From NCBI GenBank assembly GCA_964492615.1, contig CAZBKZ010000030.1, forward strand, positions 1 through 31,519: a stretch of 31,519 nucleotides of DNA, given 5' to 3'. How positions within the stretch are numbered: position 1 is the first letter of the stretch; each line of letters starts with the position of its first letter. Shown here piece after piece: positions 24,457 to 31,519 of this stretch. Source of the DNA: JAABTH01 sp964492615 (GTDB taxonomy: Bacteria; Bacillota; Dethiobacteria; DTU022). The translations under genes and the position numbers were made by a program. A model generated the notes under the pieces. The model was not told where the DNA came from. It did no database searches and saw only the letters and a program-made list of their open reading frames with translations.

Positions 24457-26475
24457 ATGAACAAGAATGATCACAACTTAGATACAGAAAAAAGAATTAT
24501 GGAACTGCGCCGGGAAATTGACCGGCATAACTACAGTTACCATGTTATCGATCAACCCCTGATCGAAGATGAACAGTTTGACCGGCTAATGTGGGAGCTG
24601 CAGGATCTGGAAGAGAAATATCCCCATCTGAAGGATGCCGACTCACCTACCAACAGGGTCGGGGCAGAGCCGCTGCAGGCCTTCGAGCAGCTGGAACACA
24701 GGGTGCCCATGCTCGGCCTCGATAATGCTTTTAGCCTTGCTGAACTCGAAGATTTTGATAGCAGGGTGCGCAAGCTATCCGGTTTAAGTGAAGCTGATTA
24801 TTTCTGCGAGTTGAAATTTGACGGGCTGGCAGTATCCCTGCGCTATGAAGGCGGGCTTCTTACCAGCGGCTCAACCAGGGGTGACGGTTTCACCGGCGAG
24901 GATATCACTGCCAACCTGCGGACAATCCGCCAAATCCCCCTCCGGTTACCTGCAGAACTGACCATGGAAGTGCGGGGGGAAGTTTATATTGATAAAGAGA
25001 ACTTTTTAAACTTAAACAGGGATCGGGAAGAAAATGGTTTGACCCTCTTTGCCAATCCGCGCAATGCAGCAGCAGGTTCGGTGCGCCAGCTGGATCCGCG
25101 CCTGGCTGCTGCCAGGCCGCTTAAAATATTCATTTACGGACTGGGAGAGCACAGCCTGATGCTGAAGAGCCAGGCTGAATTGCTTGATTACCTGGCCGGA
25201 ATACGTTTTCCGGTTAATCCTCACCGCACGGTTTGCCGGGGCACAGAAGCGGTGTGGGAATACTGCCTGAAGTGGCAGGAAAAAAGAGAAGAGCTACCTT
25301 ATGCTATAGACGGAGTTGTAATTAAGGTTAACAGTCTCGCCTTGCAAAAAGAACTGGGCAATACGGCCAGGAGCCCACGCTGGGCTGTTGCCTACAAGTA
25401 CCCGGCAGAGGAAAAGCAAACCAGGGTTCTTGATATTATAGTCAACGTGGGACGCACCGGGGCGATTACTCCCGTAGCAGTGCTGGAGCCGGTATTAATC
25501 AGCGGTTCAACCGTTCAGCGGGCCAGCCTGCATAACGAAGACCTGGTCAGGGAAAAAGAGGTGCTGATCGGGGACACAGTGATAGTGCGCAAGGCGGGTG
25601 AAATAATTCCTGAAATCGTGCGGGTGGTAAAAGAGGCAAGAAACGGTGGAGAAAAGGTTTTTAACATGCCTGCCCACTGCCCATCCTGTGGCTCGGAAAC
25701 GGTACGGTTAAGCGGTGAGGCGGCAACCCGCTGCCTGAATCCTTCCTGTCCGGCCCAGCTGGTAGAAAAGCTGGTTCATTTTGCTTCACGCAGAGCGATG
25801 GATATTGAAGGCCTCGGCCCGGCCGTGGCTGAACTGCTTTTTGAACATGAACTGGTTGAAGATGTGGGCGACCTGTATTACCTGAAAAGGGATGACCTGA
25901 TTAGCCTGCCCCGCATGGCGGAAAAATCGGCAGATAACCTCCTGGAACAGCTGGATAAGAGTAAGGTTAATCCCCTGCGGCGCCTGCTGTTCGGGCTGGG
26001 TATTCGTTTTGTCGGCGAGAAGGCAGCCCGTCTTTTAGCAGCGAGGTTTGGCAGCCTCCAAAAGGTAGGAAGTGCAGAGCCGGAAGAACTGATGGAGGTG
26101 GAAGAGATTGGGCCAAAGATTGCCGGGGCAGTAAGAGGCTTTTTTGAAACGGCTGGAACGGCCCCGGTGCTGGATAAATTGGAAAAGGCCGGGGTTAACT
26201 TCAACGAACCGGTGGAAAAACCGGCCGGGGTGAGTTTGGCCGGAAAAACCTTCGTCTTCAGCGGGGCTCTTGTAAATTACACTCGTGACGAAGCTAAAAC
26301 CCTGGTTGAAGAGCGGGGAGGAAAAGTCAGCAGTTCAGTCAGCAAAAAAACCGATTACCTGGTTGCCGGGGATGATCCGGGAAGCAAACTGCTTAAGGCA
26401 GAAAAACACGGGGTTGAAGTTATTGACGAAAATGAGTTCCTTGAATTGGTTGGGCCCGGCAAGCCGGAGAAGTAA
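24457..26475 (+). CDS. ligA: NAD+-dependent DNA ligase
   Basis: LigA seals nicks in DNA during replication and repair. It has 672 residues from ATG 24457, which has AGGGGTG eight bases upstream; an ATG at 24427 is a less likely start. Domains in order: Ia, the adenylation domain with Lys120 in ELKFDG, OB fold, four-cysteine zinc finger (Cys408, Cys411, Cys426, Cys431), helix-hairpin-helix repeats around residues 440-590 and a C-terminal BRCT domain (GKTFVFSGAL..). It is a housekeeping gene set between the mutase genes and the redox genes, with short gaps and no visible terminator on either side. Confidence 0.98.
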   Translation: MNKNDHNLDTEKRIMELRREIDRHNYSYHVIDQPLIEDEQFDRLMWELQDLEEKYPHLKDADSPTNRVGAEPLQAFEQLEHRVPMLGLDNAFSLAELEDFDSRVRKLSGLSEADYFCELKFDGLAVSLRYEGGLLTSGSTRGDGFTGEDITANLRTIRQIPLRLPAELTMEVRGEVYIDKENFLNLNRDREENGLTLFANPRNAAAGSVRQLDPRLAAARPLKIFIYGLGEHSLMLKSQAELLDYLAGIRFPVNPHRTVCRGTEAVWEYCLKWQEKREELPYAIDGVVIKVNSLALQKELGNTARSPRWAVAYKYPAEEKQTRVLDIIVNVGRTGAITPVAVLEPVLISGSTVQRASLHNEDLVREKEVLIGDTVIVRKAGEIIPEIVRVVKEARNGGEKVFNMPAHCPSCGSETVRLSGEAATRCLNPSCPAQLVEKLVHFASRRAMDIEGLGPAVAELLFEHELVEDVGDLYYLKRDDLISLPRMAEKSADNLLEQLDKSKVNPLRRLLFGLGIRFVGEKAARLLAARFGSLQKVGSAEPEELMEVEEIGPKIAGAVRGFFETAGTAPVLDKLEKAGVNFNEPVEKPAGVSLAGKTFVFSGALVNYTRDEAKTLVEERGGKVSSSVSKKTDYLVAGDDPGSKLLKAEKHGVEVIDENEFLELVGPGKPEK

Positions 26476-26514
26476 AATATAAACAATAAATAAACCGGTT
26501 AAAAGGAGAAAAAA

Positions 26515-27027
26515 ATGAACGAAGCAAACGAAACAATAATTAACGAAGTTTATGAGAAAGCTTTTCAATATGAAGCAGAATTCGGAATTTGCCCCCAGGC
26601 TGTTCTGGCGGCGCTGCATGATCATTTTGATTTTGTTGACCGGGAGGTGATTAAAAAAGGTCATTTTTTGGCAGGTGGAATAGTTCGCAGTATTGATGGA
26701 CACTGCGGTGCCCTGAGCGGCGGTATTATGGCGATTGGCTGTAAATACGGGCGTGAACGGAATGAATTTGGAGAGAAAACAGAAATACATGAAGCAGGAG
26801 CCAGCCTGGCCAGGCAGCTGCACGACCGTTTTGCGGCAGAGTACGGTGGAGTTATCTGCCGTGAGGTGCAGGAGAAAATCTTTGGCAGAGCTTTCAATCT
26901 CCGTGATGAAAAAGAATCGGAAATGTTCGAGGAAGCAGGAGCGCACCTTGATAAATGCCCTTCGGTAACTGGTAATGTAGCCCGCTGGACAGCAGAACTG
27001 CTAATAAATGGAAATATTAAAACGTGA
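26515..27027 (+). CDS. C_GCAxxG_C_C-type putative redox protein
   Basis: This 170-residue protein fits the C_GCAxxG_C_C family, which is named for its conserved cysteines and has no settled function. The cysteines are Cys26 (GICPQA), Cys64 in GHCGALSGG, which matches GCAxxG with the first two positions altered, Cys76, Cys115 and Cys148 (KCPSVTG). They could bind a metal cluster or form redox disulfides. It has no signal peptide or membrane segment. ATG 26515 follows AAAGGAG. A 118-base AT-rich gap separates it from the oxidoreductase operon, so it may be a redox partner or an independent gene. Confidence 0.75.
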   Translation: MNEANETIINEVYEKAFQYEAEFGICPQAVLAALHDHFDFVDREVIKKGHFLAGGIVRSIDGHCGALSGGIMAIGCKYGRERNEFGEKTEIHEAGASLARQLHDRFAAEYGGVICREVQEKIFGRAFNLRDEKESEMFEEAGAHLDKCPSVTGNVARWTAELLINGNIKT

Positions 27028-27036
27028 TAGAAAAAG

Positions 27037-27042
27037 TATAAT
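27037..27042 (+). promoter_or_regulatory. Possible -10 box ahead of the oxidoreductase operon
   Basis: TATAAT lies in the AT-rich gap before the gamma subunit gene. No convincing -35 box is present, and an A/T-only hairpin (27040-27047 / 27056-27063) overlaps it, so the call is tentative. Confidence 0.3.
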
Positions 27043-27145
27043 TAAAATGTTATTTTTTTAATTATTTAAATGTGAAAATTGCGAACATAAGGCTGCTCAT
27101 CTTTGGTAAATGTTGTGAGATCGATACCAGGAAGAAGGTGGCGGT

Positions 27146-27754
27146 ATGGAGCATGACCTGACCGAATTCAGGTTGCACGGGCGGGGCGGACAGGGGATTG
27201 TTATTGCCTCGGCGATTTTTGCTGAAGCAGTTTCCTGCAGTTCTTTGCACGCCAGGGCATTTTCACTGTTTGGGGCGGAAAGGCGGGGAGCGCCGGTAAC
27301 TTCGTTTATTCGCGCCGGCCGGAATATAGTAATGCCGCGCAGTAAAGTTTATAACCCCGGCAATGTGATAGTTTTTGATGCAAGCATTGATAAAGAAACC
27401 ATGTTAGAGGGCCTGAAGAATAAGGGAATAGTTCTTTTAAACAGCAGCAGTAGCGGGATCGATGATTTTATCCGGACATTAAGGGCCGGGCTTGAACAAA
27501 AACAGGCCCGGCTTTTTTATATCGATGCAGGCGACATCGCCTGGCGCAACAACCTGACCAGCGGCAGCATCCCAATGATCAATACAGTTATGCTTGGCGC
27601 TATGGCCAGGGTTAGCGGGTTGGTTCAGTTAAAAGATTTGATAAAAGTAATAGAAAAAAAAATTACAGCAAGTGTGGAAGCCAACCTTAAAGCGGCAATT
27701 CAGGGTTATGAAGATGTAAGGGAGGTAGAGAATTTTGGCTTTGCCGGTAATTAA
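27146..27754 (+). CDS. porG: 2-oxoacid:ferredoxin oxidoreductase, gamma subunit
   Basis: This is the gamma subunit of a multi-subunit enzyme that oxidises a 2-oxoacid to acyl-CoA and CO2 with ferredoxin. The 202-residue protein has the CoA-binding-region motif LHGRGGQG at residues 10-17, then ARAFSLFGAERRGAPVTSF and the conserved SIPMINTVMLGA, as in PorG and VorC proteins. ATG 27146 is preceded by GAAGGTGGCG. It is the first gene of a tight operon in gamma-delta-alpha-beta order, like the archaeal and Thermotoga pyruvate enzyme. It overlaps the next gene by 20 bases. Pyruvate or branched-chain 2-oxoacid specificity cannot be decided. Confidence 0.93.
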   Translation: MEHDLTEFRLHGRGGQGIVIASAIFAEAVSCSSLHARAFSLFGAERRGAPVTSFIRAGRNIVMPRSKVYNPGNVIVFDASIDKETMLEGLKNKGIVLLNSSSSGIDDFIRTLRAGLEQKQARLFYIDAGDIAWRNNLTSGSIPMINTVMLGAMARVSGLVQLKDLIKVIEKKITASVEANLKAAIQGYEDVREVENFGFAGN

Positions 27755-29285
27755 GGAAGAACCTGGTTATAGCCGCGGCTGCGAAGCTGTATCTGTAGTT
27801 AAAACCGGGGAGTGGCGGTTTATTACACCGGTCAGGGTTGCGGAACTATCTCCCTGCAAGCAACTCTGTCCGCTGGGCTCGGCAGTGCCTGAATGGATGG
27901 AAGCGGTAAAGAGGAATGACTGGGAAGGAGCCTGGCAAATTATCAGTAAAACAAACCCTTTTCCCGCCCTCACCGGTTATGTTTGTTTTAACCCTTGTAC
28001 TGAAAAGTGCAACAGGGGGCAGGTTGATGAAGTTATTGATATTCCGGGGGTTGAAAGAGCAATTGGCCGCTGGAGAGAAGAAAATTATCGGCCGCCTGAT
28101 AAAGATAAAGCGCAAAAAGGGAAAATTGCCGTGGTGGGAGCCGGTCCGGCTGGTTTAAGCTGTGCTTTTTATTTGAATAATGCCGGCTATGATCTCACAG
28201 TATATGAAAAAAGCGCCGTGGCCGGGGGAGTTCCAGCTCTTGCTATTCCCAGTTACAGGCTGCCTGGTCAGGCAGTCAGGCGGGAAGCGGAAATGCTAAA
28301 GCGCGACGGTATTAAATTTATTATGAATGCTGAACTGGGCCGTGATTATCAGCTTGAGGAGCTGTACGACGAATATGACCGGATTTTTCTTGCTATTGGA
28401 GCCTGGCTGCCCCGCAGGGCAGCAATTCCCGGTGAAGAGGCAGAAGGTGTGTGGAGCGCTCTAGAATTTCTGGAATCCTGCGGGAAAAAACCGCCGGAAG
28501 AGGTAAGGGACAGAATTATAGTGATTGGCGGTGGGAATGCAGCTGTTGACAGCGCCAGGAGCGCCCTGCGTCTTCCCGGGGTAAAAGAGGTTAATCTTAT
28601 CTATCGCCGCAGCAGGGAAGAGATGCCTGCCGACCGGCGAGAGGTAGCAGCGGCTGAAGCTGAAGGGGTTAACCTGGTCTTTAATGCTGCGCCGCTTGAG
28701 ATAATAGTAAAGTATGGACGTGCCGCCGGACTTACTTCCTGCTACAGTAAATCCCTGGAGGGAAAGTTAGTTATGGAACGGGGAAAAATAAAGAGCATGG
28801 AGTGCGATGCGGTTATCACGGCACTGGGACATGAACCGGATTATGCAGCTCTGGGCAATTTAAGTAAAGCTGGCGTAGTTCTTGCCGGGGGAGACCTTGG
28901 TGGCGGGCCGGCCAATGTGCCGGAAGCAATTAAAGCGGGCAGAATTGCGGCAGAAGCGATAATCAGCCAGTTGGAAGGGTTGCCGGAGCCGAACCTGAAA
29001 AGCCCGGGGGAAAATGCCGTGCTATTTGAAAATCTTAACCTGGCAGCGCCGGGAATCGCAGCATACCGAAAAAGGCAGGATAACCCCTGTTCTGAAGCGG
29101 AAAGATGCCTGGGGTGCGGCAGCTGTAATTCCTGCGGCATTTGCTATACTTACTGCCCCGATTTGGCTGTTGAAAAGATAGGCGGACGTTTTGAATTCAA
29201 CCTGGATTACTGCAAGGGCTGTGGAATTTGCGCCGGCGAATGTCCTGCCCGGGCATTAATCATGGAAGGGGGCAGGCTGGAATGA
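27735..29285 (+). CDS. GltD-like NAD(P)H flavoprotein fused to ferredoxin (oxidoreductase delta subunit)
   Basis: This 516-residue fusion takes the place of the small ferredoxin-like delta subunit. The N-terminal part is like the glutamate synthase small subunit: cysteines in SPCKQLCPLG and GYVCFNPCTEKC for an iron-sulfur cluster, FAD loop VVGAGPAG at 133-140, NAD(P)H loop VIGGGNAA at 263-270 and the YRRSREEMPA segment seen in GltD. The C-terminus holds two [4Fe-4S] ferredoxin motifs, Cys458/461/464/467/470/474 (with extra cysteines) and Cys493/496/499/503. It may link ferredoxin electrons to NAD(P)H. TTG 27735 lies nine bases after GGGAGG; the end overlaps the alpha gene in ATGA. Confidence 0.9.
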   Translation: MALPVIKEEPGYSRGCEAVSVVKTGEWRFITPVRVAELSPCKQLCPLGSAVPEWMEAVKRNDWEGAWQIISKTNPFPALTGYVCFNPCTEKCNRGQVDEVIDIPGVERAIGRWREENYRPPDKDKAQKGKIAVVGAGPAGLSCAFYLNNAGYDLTVYEKSAVAGGVPALAIPSYRLPGQAVRREAEMLKRDGIKFIMNAELGRDYQLEELYDEYDRIFLAIGAWLPRRAAIPGEEAEGVWSALEFLESCGKKPPEEVRDRIIVIGGGNAAVDSARSALRLPGVKEVNLIYRRSREEMPADRREVAAAEAEGVNLVFNAAPLEIIVKYGRAAGLTSCYSKSLEGKLVMERGKIKSMECDAVITALGHEPDYAALGNLSKAGVVLAGGDLGGGPANVPEAIKAGRIAAEAIISQLEGLPEPNLKSPGENAVLFENLNLAAPGIAAYRKRQDNPCSEAERCLGCGSCNSCGICYTYCPDLAVEKIGGRFEFNLDYCKGCGICAGECPARALIMEGGRLE

Positions 29286-30424
29286 CCATGGAATTTATCA
29301 GCGGAAGCCAGGCGGCAGCAATTGCCGTGCAGAGAGTGGGCGTGGACCTTGTGGCCGCCTACCCGATTACTCCTCAGACGGCTATCGTGGAAACGCTGGC
29401 TAACTTTGATGCAAATGGAACCCTGGACGCTGATTTTGTCAGTGTGGAGTCAGAATACTCGGCGCTGGCCTGCTGCAATGGCGCTGCAGCGGCAGGAGCA
29501 AGGGTTTTTACAGCTACCGCTTCACACGGCCTGGCATACATGCACGAAATGATTCACTGGTGCAGCGGAGCCCGGCTGCCGATAGTAATGGTTAATGTTA
29601 ACCGCGCCATTGGCGCACCATGGTGCCTGGATCCCGACCAGGGAGACAGTCTCAGCCAGAGAGATACAGGGTGGATGCAGTTATATTGTTCCGGGGCACA
29701 GGAAATTTTTGACACAGTTCTGCAGGCTTACCTGCTGAGTGAAAAACTGCTGTTGCCATGCATGGTTGTTTTTGACGGCTTCTATATTTCACATACTTAT
29801 GAAACTGTTGATATTCCGGAAAAAGAAAAAGTAAGAGAGTTTATAGGCCCGCCGATATTTGCAGCCCAGGTTTGCCCTGGTGAGCCGGCCAATATTCACG
29901 GGATAATCTCCGGCGATAAATATCATGAACTGTTCAGGAAGAGGCACGAAACAATGATGGAGGCCTCCCGGGAATTTAAAACGATCAATGAACTTTACAA
30001 AAAGCAGTTTAATCGCTGCTACGGGGTTATCGATTCAATTATCCCGGATGGAGCTGATACAGTGGTTTTTACTGCCGGAGCGGTTGCTGAAACAGTAACC
30101 TGGCTGCTGCCGAAAATTGCCCCTGCCGGGTTGATTAAACTGAAAATGTTCCGTCCCTTTCCTGAGGCGGAACTGCGCTGCCTGCTGAAAGAGAAAAAAA
30201 TAAAGAATATTATCGTGGTTGACCGTAATTGTTCAGCAGGAGCCGGGGGAATTTTTGCCCGGGAGTTGAAAGCAGCTCTTTATTCATTTAAGGAAAAACC
30301 TGCTGTTTATGAGCTGATCCTGGCCGGAGGAATAGATTTAAGTGAAAGGCTGTTAACGGCCGTGCTGGAAAGGGTCAGTGCGGGTGATGCGGAGAACCGG
30401 GTATGGGGAGGCCAGATAAAATGA
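29282..30424 (+). CDS. porA: 2-oxoacid:ferredoxin oxidoreductase, alpha subunit
   Basis: The alpha subunit of the pyruvate/2-oxoacid:ferredoxin oxidoreductase, 380 residues, lies at ATG 29282, overlapping the previous stop by four bases (ATGA); the frame continues upstream but that part overlaps the fused gene. The N-terminal domain has the YPITPQT motif at residues 27-33, VSVESEYSALACCNGAAAAGARVFTATA-type core (as separate short motifs SVESE, GAAAAGAR), and the block IMVNVNRAIGAPW. A C-terminal transketolase-C-like domain contains KMFRPFPEAEL and VVDRNCSAG. It should bind CoA and the 2-oxoacid together with the beta subunit's TPP. Sequence does not fix substrate specificity. Confidence 0.93.
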   Translation: MTMEFISGSQAAAIAVQRVGVDLVAAYPITPQTAIVETLANFDANGTLDADFVSVESEYSALACCNGAAAAGARVFTATASHGLAYMHEMIHWCSGARLPIVMVNVNRAIGAPWCLDPDQGDSLSQRDTGWMQLYCSGAQEIFDTVLQAYLLSEKLLLPCMVVFDGFYISHTYETVDIPEKEKVREFIGPPIFAAQVCPGEPANIHGIISGDKYHELFRKRHETMMEASREFKTINELYKKQFNRCYGVIDSIIPDGADTVVFTAGAVAETVTWLLPKIAPAGLIKLKMFRPFPEAELRCLLKEKKIKNIIVVDRNCSAGAGGIFARELKAALYSFKEKPAVYELILAGGIDLSERLLTAVLERVSAGDAENRVWGGQIK

Positions 30425-31332
30425 AGCAGGAACACGGGCAATTAAAACAAGAGATGATTTACCCGGGCCACAGCGCCTGCCCGGGCTGCGGAGCCGCGCT
30501 GGCTGTCCGTTTCCTGACCAGGGCTATCGGGCCAAACCTGGCTCTTGCCCTGACTGCTTCTTGCTGGAGCATTATTGCCGGTTCTCCCCCGCTAACTACC
30601 CTTAAATTTCCAGTTTTACACTGTCCCTTTCCCAGTGCCGGCGCTGTAGGCAGTGGTTTGCGCCGGGGGCTGAATGCCAGGGGAATGTATGAAACTGCAG
30701 TACTGGTACTGGCCGGTGACGGGGGAACCTTTGATATTGGCTTACAAGCTATGTCCGGAGCGGCACAGCGCAATGAAGATATTATTTTTATCTGTTATGA
30801 CAACGAGGCTTACATGAACACGGGAATGCAGACCAGTTCGGCTACTCCCTTCGGAGCGAGAACCAACACCGCGCCGTATCCCCTTTTTAAAGTGGGGCAG
30901 AAAAAAGATATAATGCAAATTATGGCTGCCCATGGTATACCCTATGCTGCAACGGCAACGATAGCTTACCCGGACGACCTGGAAAATAAACTTGCTGCCG
31001 CTAAAACGATCAGGGGTTTTCGCTTTATTCATATTCTATGTCCCTGCCCGCCCGGTTGGGGAACAGAAGCGGCAGATACAATCCTGCTATCACGGCTTGC
31101 CGTTTCAAGCGGCGCTTTTCCCCTTTACGAGGTGAGAAACGGCGATTCCTGGAAAGTGACCCGGCTTAAAGAAGATAAAAAAAGTCCGTTGAAAGATTAT
31201 CTGGGCATACAGCGTCGTTTCAAAGATATTGATCGGGAACGACTGCGTATTTTGCAGGAAGAGGTGGATCGCGACTGGAGCTGCCTGATGGAAAAAGAGA
31301 GACTGTCAAAGCAAAAAAATCTAGGTGTGTAA
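30421..31332 (+). CDS. porB: 2-oxoacid:ferredoxin oxidoreductase, beta subunit (TPP-binding)
   Basis: The beta subunit binds thiamine pyrophosphate and a [4Fe-4S] cluster. The 303-residue protein starts at ATG 30421, overlapping the alpha stop by four bases, with GGGGAGG at 30405-30411 as ribosome binding site; an earlier ATG at 30403 lies before it. Cysteines Cys20 and Cys23 (CPGCG), Cys48 and Cys207 or Cys209 (ILCPCPPGW) match PorB cluster ligands. The TPP motif begins GDGGTFDIG at residue 99 and ends at CYDNEAYMNTG, the PorB hallmark. The stretch CYDNEAYMNTG favours a pyruvate-type enzyme, though branched-chain enzymes share it. It is the last gene of the operon. Confidence 0.94.
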   Translation: MKQEHGQLKQEMIYPGHSACPGCGAALAVRFLTRAIGPNLALALTASCWSIIAGSPPLTTLKFPVLHCPFPSAGAVGSGLRRGLNARGMYETAVLVLAGDGGTFDIGLQAMSGAAQRNEDIIFICYDNEAYMNTGMQTSSATPFGARTNTAPYPLFKVGQKKDIMQIMAAHGIPYAATATIAYPDDLENKLAAAKTIRGFRFIHILCPCPPGWGTEAADTILLSRLAVSSGAFPLYEVRNGDSWKVTRLKEDKKSPLKDYLGIQRRFKDIDRERLRILQEEVDRDWSCLMEKERLSKQKNLGV

Positions 31333-31387
31333 GCTGAATCTTTAAATAATATTTCGGGAAAAGGCTGGTCAAAATAAATTTTAGAAT

Positions 31388-31393
31388 TATAAT
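31388..31393 (+). promoter_or_regulatory. Possible -10 box ahead of the last partial gene
   Basis: TATAAT in the AT-rich 150-base gap after porB; TGGTCA 16 bases upstream (31366-31371) would be only a poor -35 box. No terminator is visible in this gap. Confidence 0.3.
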
Positions 31394-31482
31394 AAATATT
31401 ATAACTAAGCGGCAGGATTTTTAAAGGCCAGGCAGAAAAATAGTATAGTGCGGAAACAATAACCAGATGGAGGTGTGAAGAT

Positions 31483-31519
31483 TTGCGAGAGCTTGAAGCG
31501 TCAGTAATTACGGAGACGG
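31483..31519 (+). CDS. Start of a probable class I fumarate hydratase alpha subunit, cut by window end
   Basis: Only the first 12 codons are inside the window: TTG 31483, nine bases after GGAGG at 31469-31473, giving MRELEASVITET. The pattern resembles the start of the iron-sulfur (class I) fumarate hydratase alpha subunit, which usually begins MREIDVSKITET or similar. With so few residues the identification is tentative. If right, fumarate made by PurB and by acyl-CoA or TCA-type metabolism would be converted to malate, and the enzyme would be oxygen-sensitive like PurF and the oxidoreductase. Confidence 0.45.
   Translation, partial: MRELEASVITET

Noticed and set aside
27040..27063. A/T-only hairpin as a terminator after the redox protein gene
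   Set aside because: The stem has only A-T pairs, the T-run is inside the loop and arm rather than after it, and the stem is too weak to stop transcription.

Overview
This looks like a stretch of a Clostridia-type (low-to-mid GC Firmicutes) anaerobe chromosome. The evidence is strong AGGAGG ribosome binding sites, frequent GTG and TTG starts, intrinsic terminators, a ykkC-family riboswitch ahead of purine genes, an iron-sulfur type PurF, and a B12 mutase next to a pyruvate:ferredoxin oxidoreductase-like operon. There is no rRNA or marker gene for a firmer placement. All 27 genes I support lie on the + strand. I see no mobile element, tRNA, CRISPR array or phage gene.

Layout. (1) 1-4344: the 3' two thirds of groL and its terminator, a secreted protein of unknown function with its own promoter, and a membrane-anchored G5/M23 peptidoglycan hydrolase. 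(2) 4345-17116: the purine block. A leader RNA with a PRPP/ppGpp-type (ykkC subtype 2) riboswitch and an overlapping terminator precedes a guanine/hypoxanthine-type permease, then purE, purB, purC, purF, a membrane pyrophosphatase (hppA), purM, purN, purH and purD. purK and the FGAM synthase genes (purS, purQ, purL) are not here. hppA has its own promoter and a strong terminator inside the block. (3) 17162-24412: an acyl-CoA block with a thiolase, two acyl-CoA dehydrogenases, a corrinoid adenosyltransferase, a MeaB-type G-protein chaperone, and the large and small subunits of a B12-dependent acyl-CoA mutase. (4) 24457-27027: ligA and a small C_GCAxxG_C_C-type redox protein. (5) 27146-31332: a four-gene 2-oxoacid:ferredoxin oxidoreductase operon (gamma, flavoprotein-delta fusion, alpha, beta). 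The first codons of what looks like a class I fumarate hydratase follow.

How the genes fit together. The purine block takes PRPP to IMP, and the riboswitch appears built to turn transcription on when its ligand is bound. PurF releases pyrophosphate and hppA uses pyrophosphate to pump ions, so their pairing may be functional. In the acyl-CoA block the mutase carries Phe81 and Gln199, where methylmalonyl-CoA mutases have Tyr and Arg. That is the published signature of isobutyryl-CoA mutase. With the adenosyltransferase, chaperone, dehydrogenases and thiolase this suggests isobutyryl-CoA to butyryl-CoA isomerisation feeding beta-oxidation, or the reverse. The oxidoreductase operon could supply or consume acyl-CoA with ferredoxin, and its GltD-like fused subunit suggests an added NAD(P)H connection.

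The most interesting points are the isobutyryl-CoA mutase signature, the riboswitch with three mutually exclusive structures, the pyrophosphatase inside the purine block, and the flavoprotein fused into the oxidoreductase.
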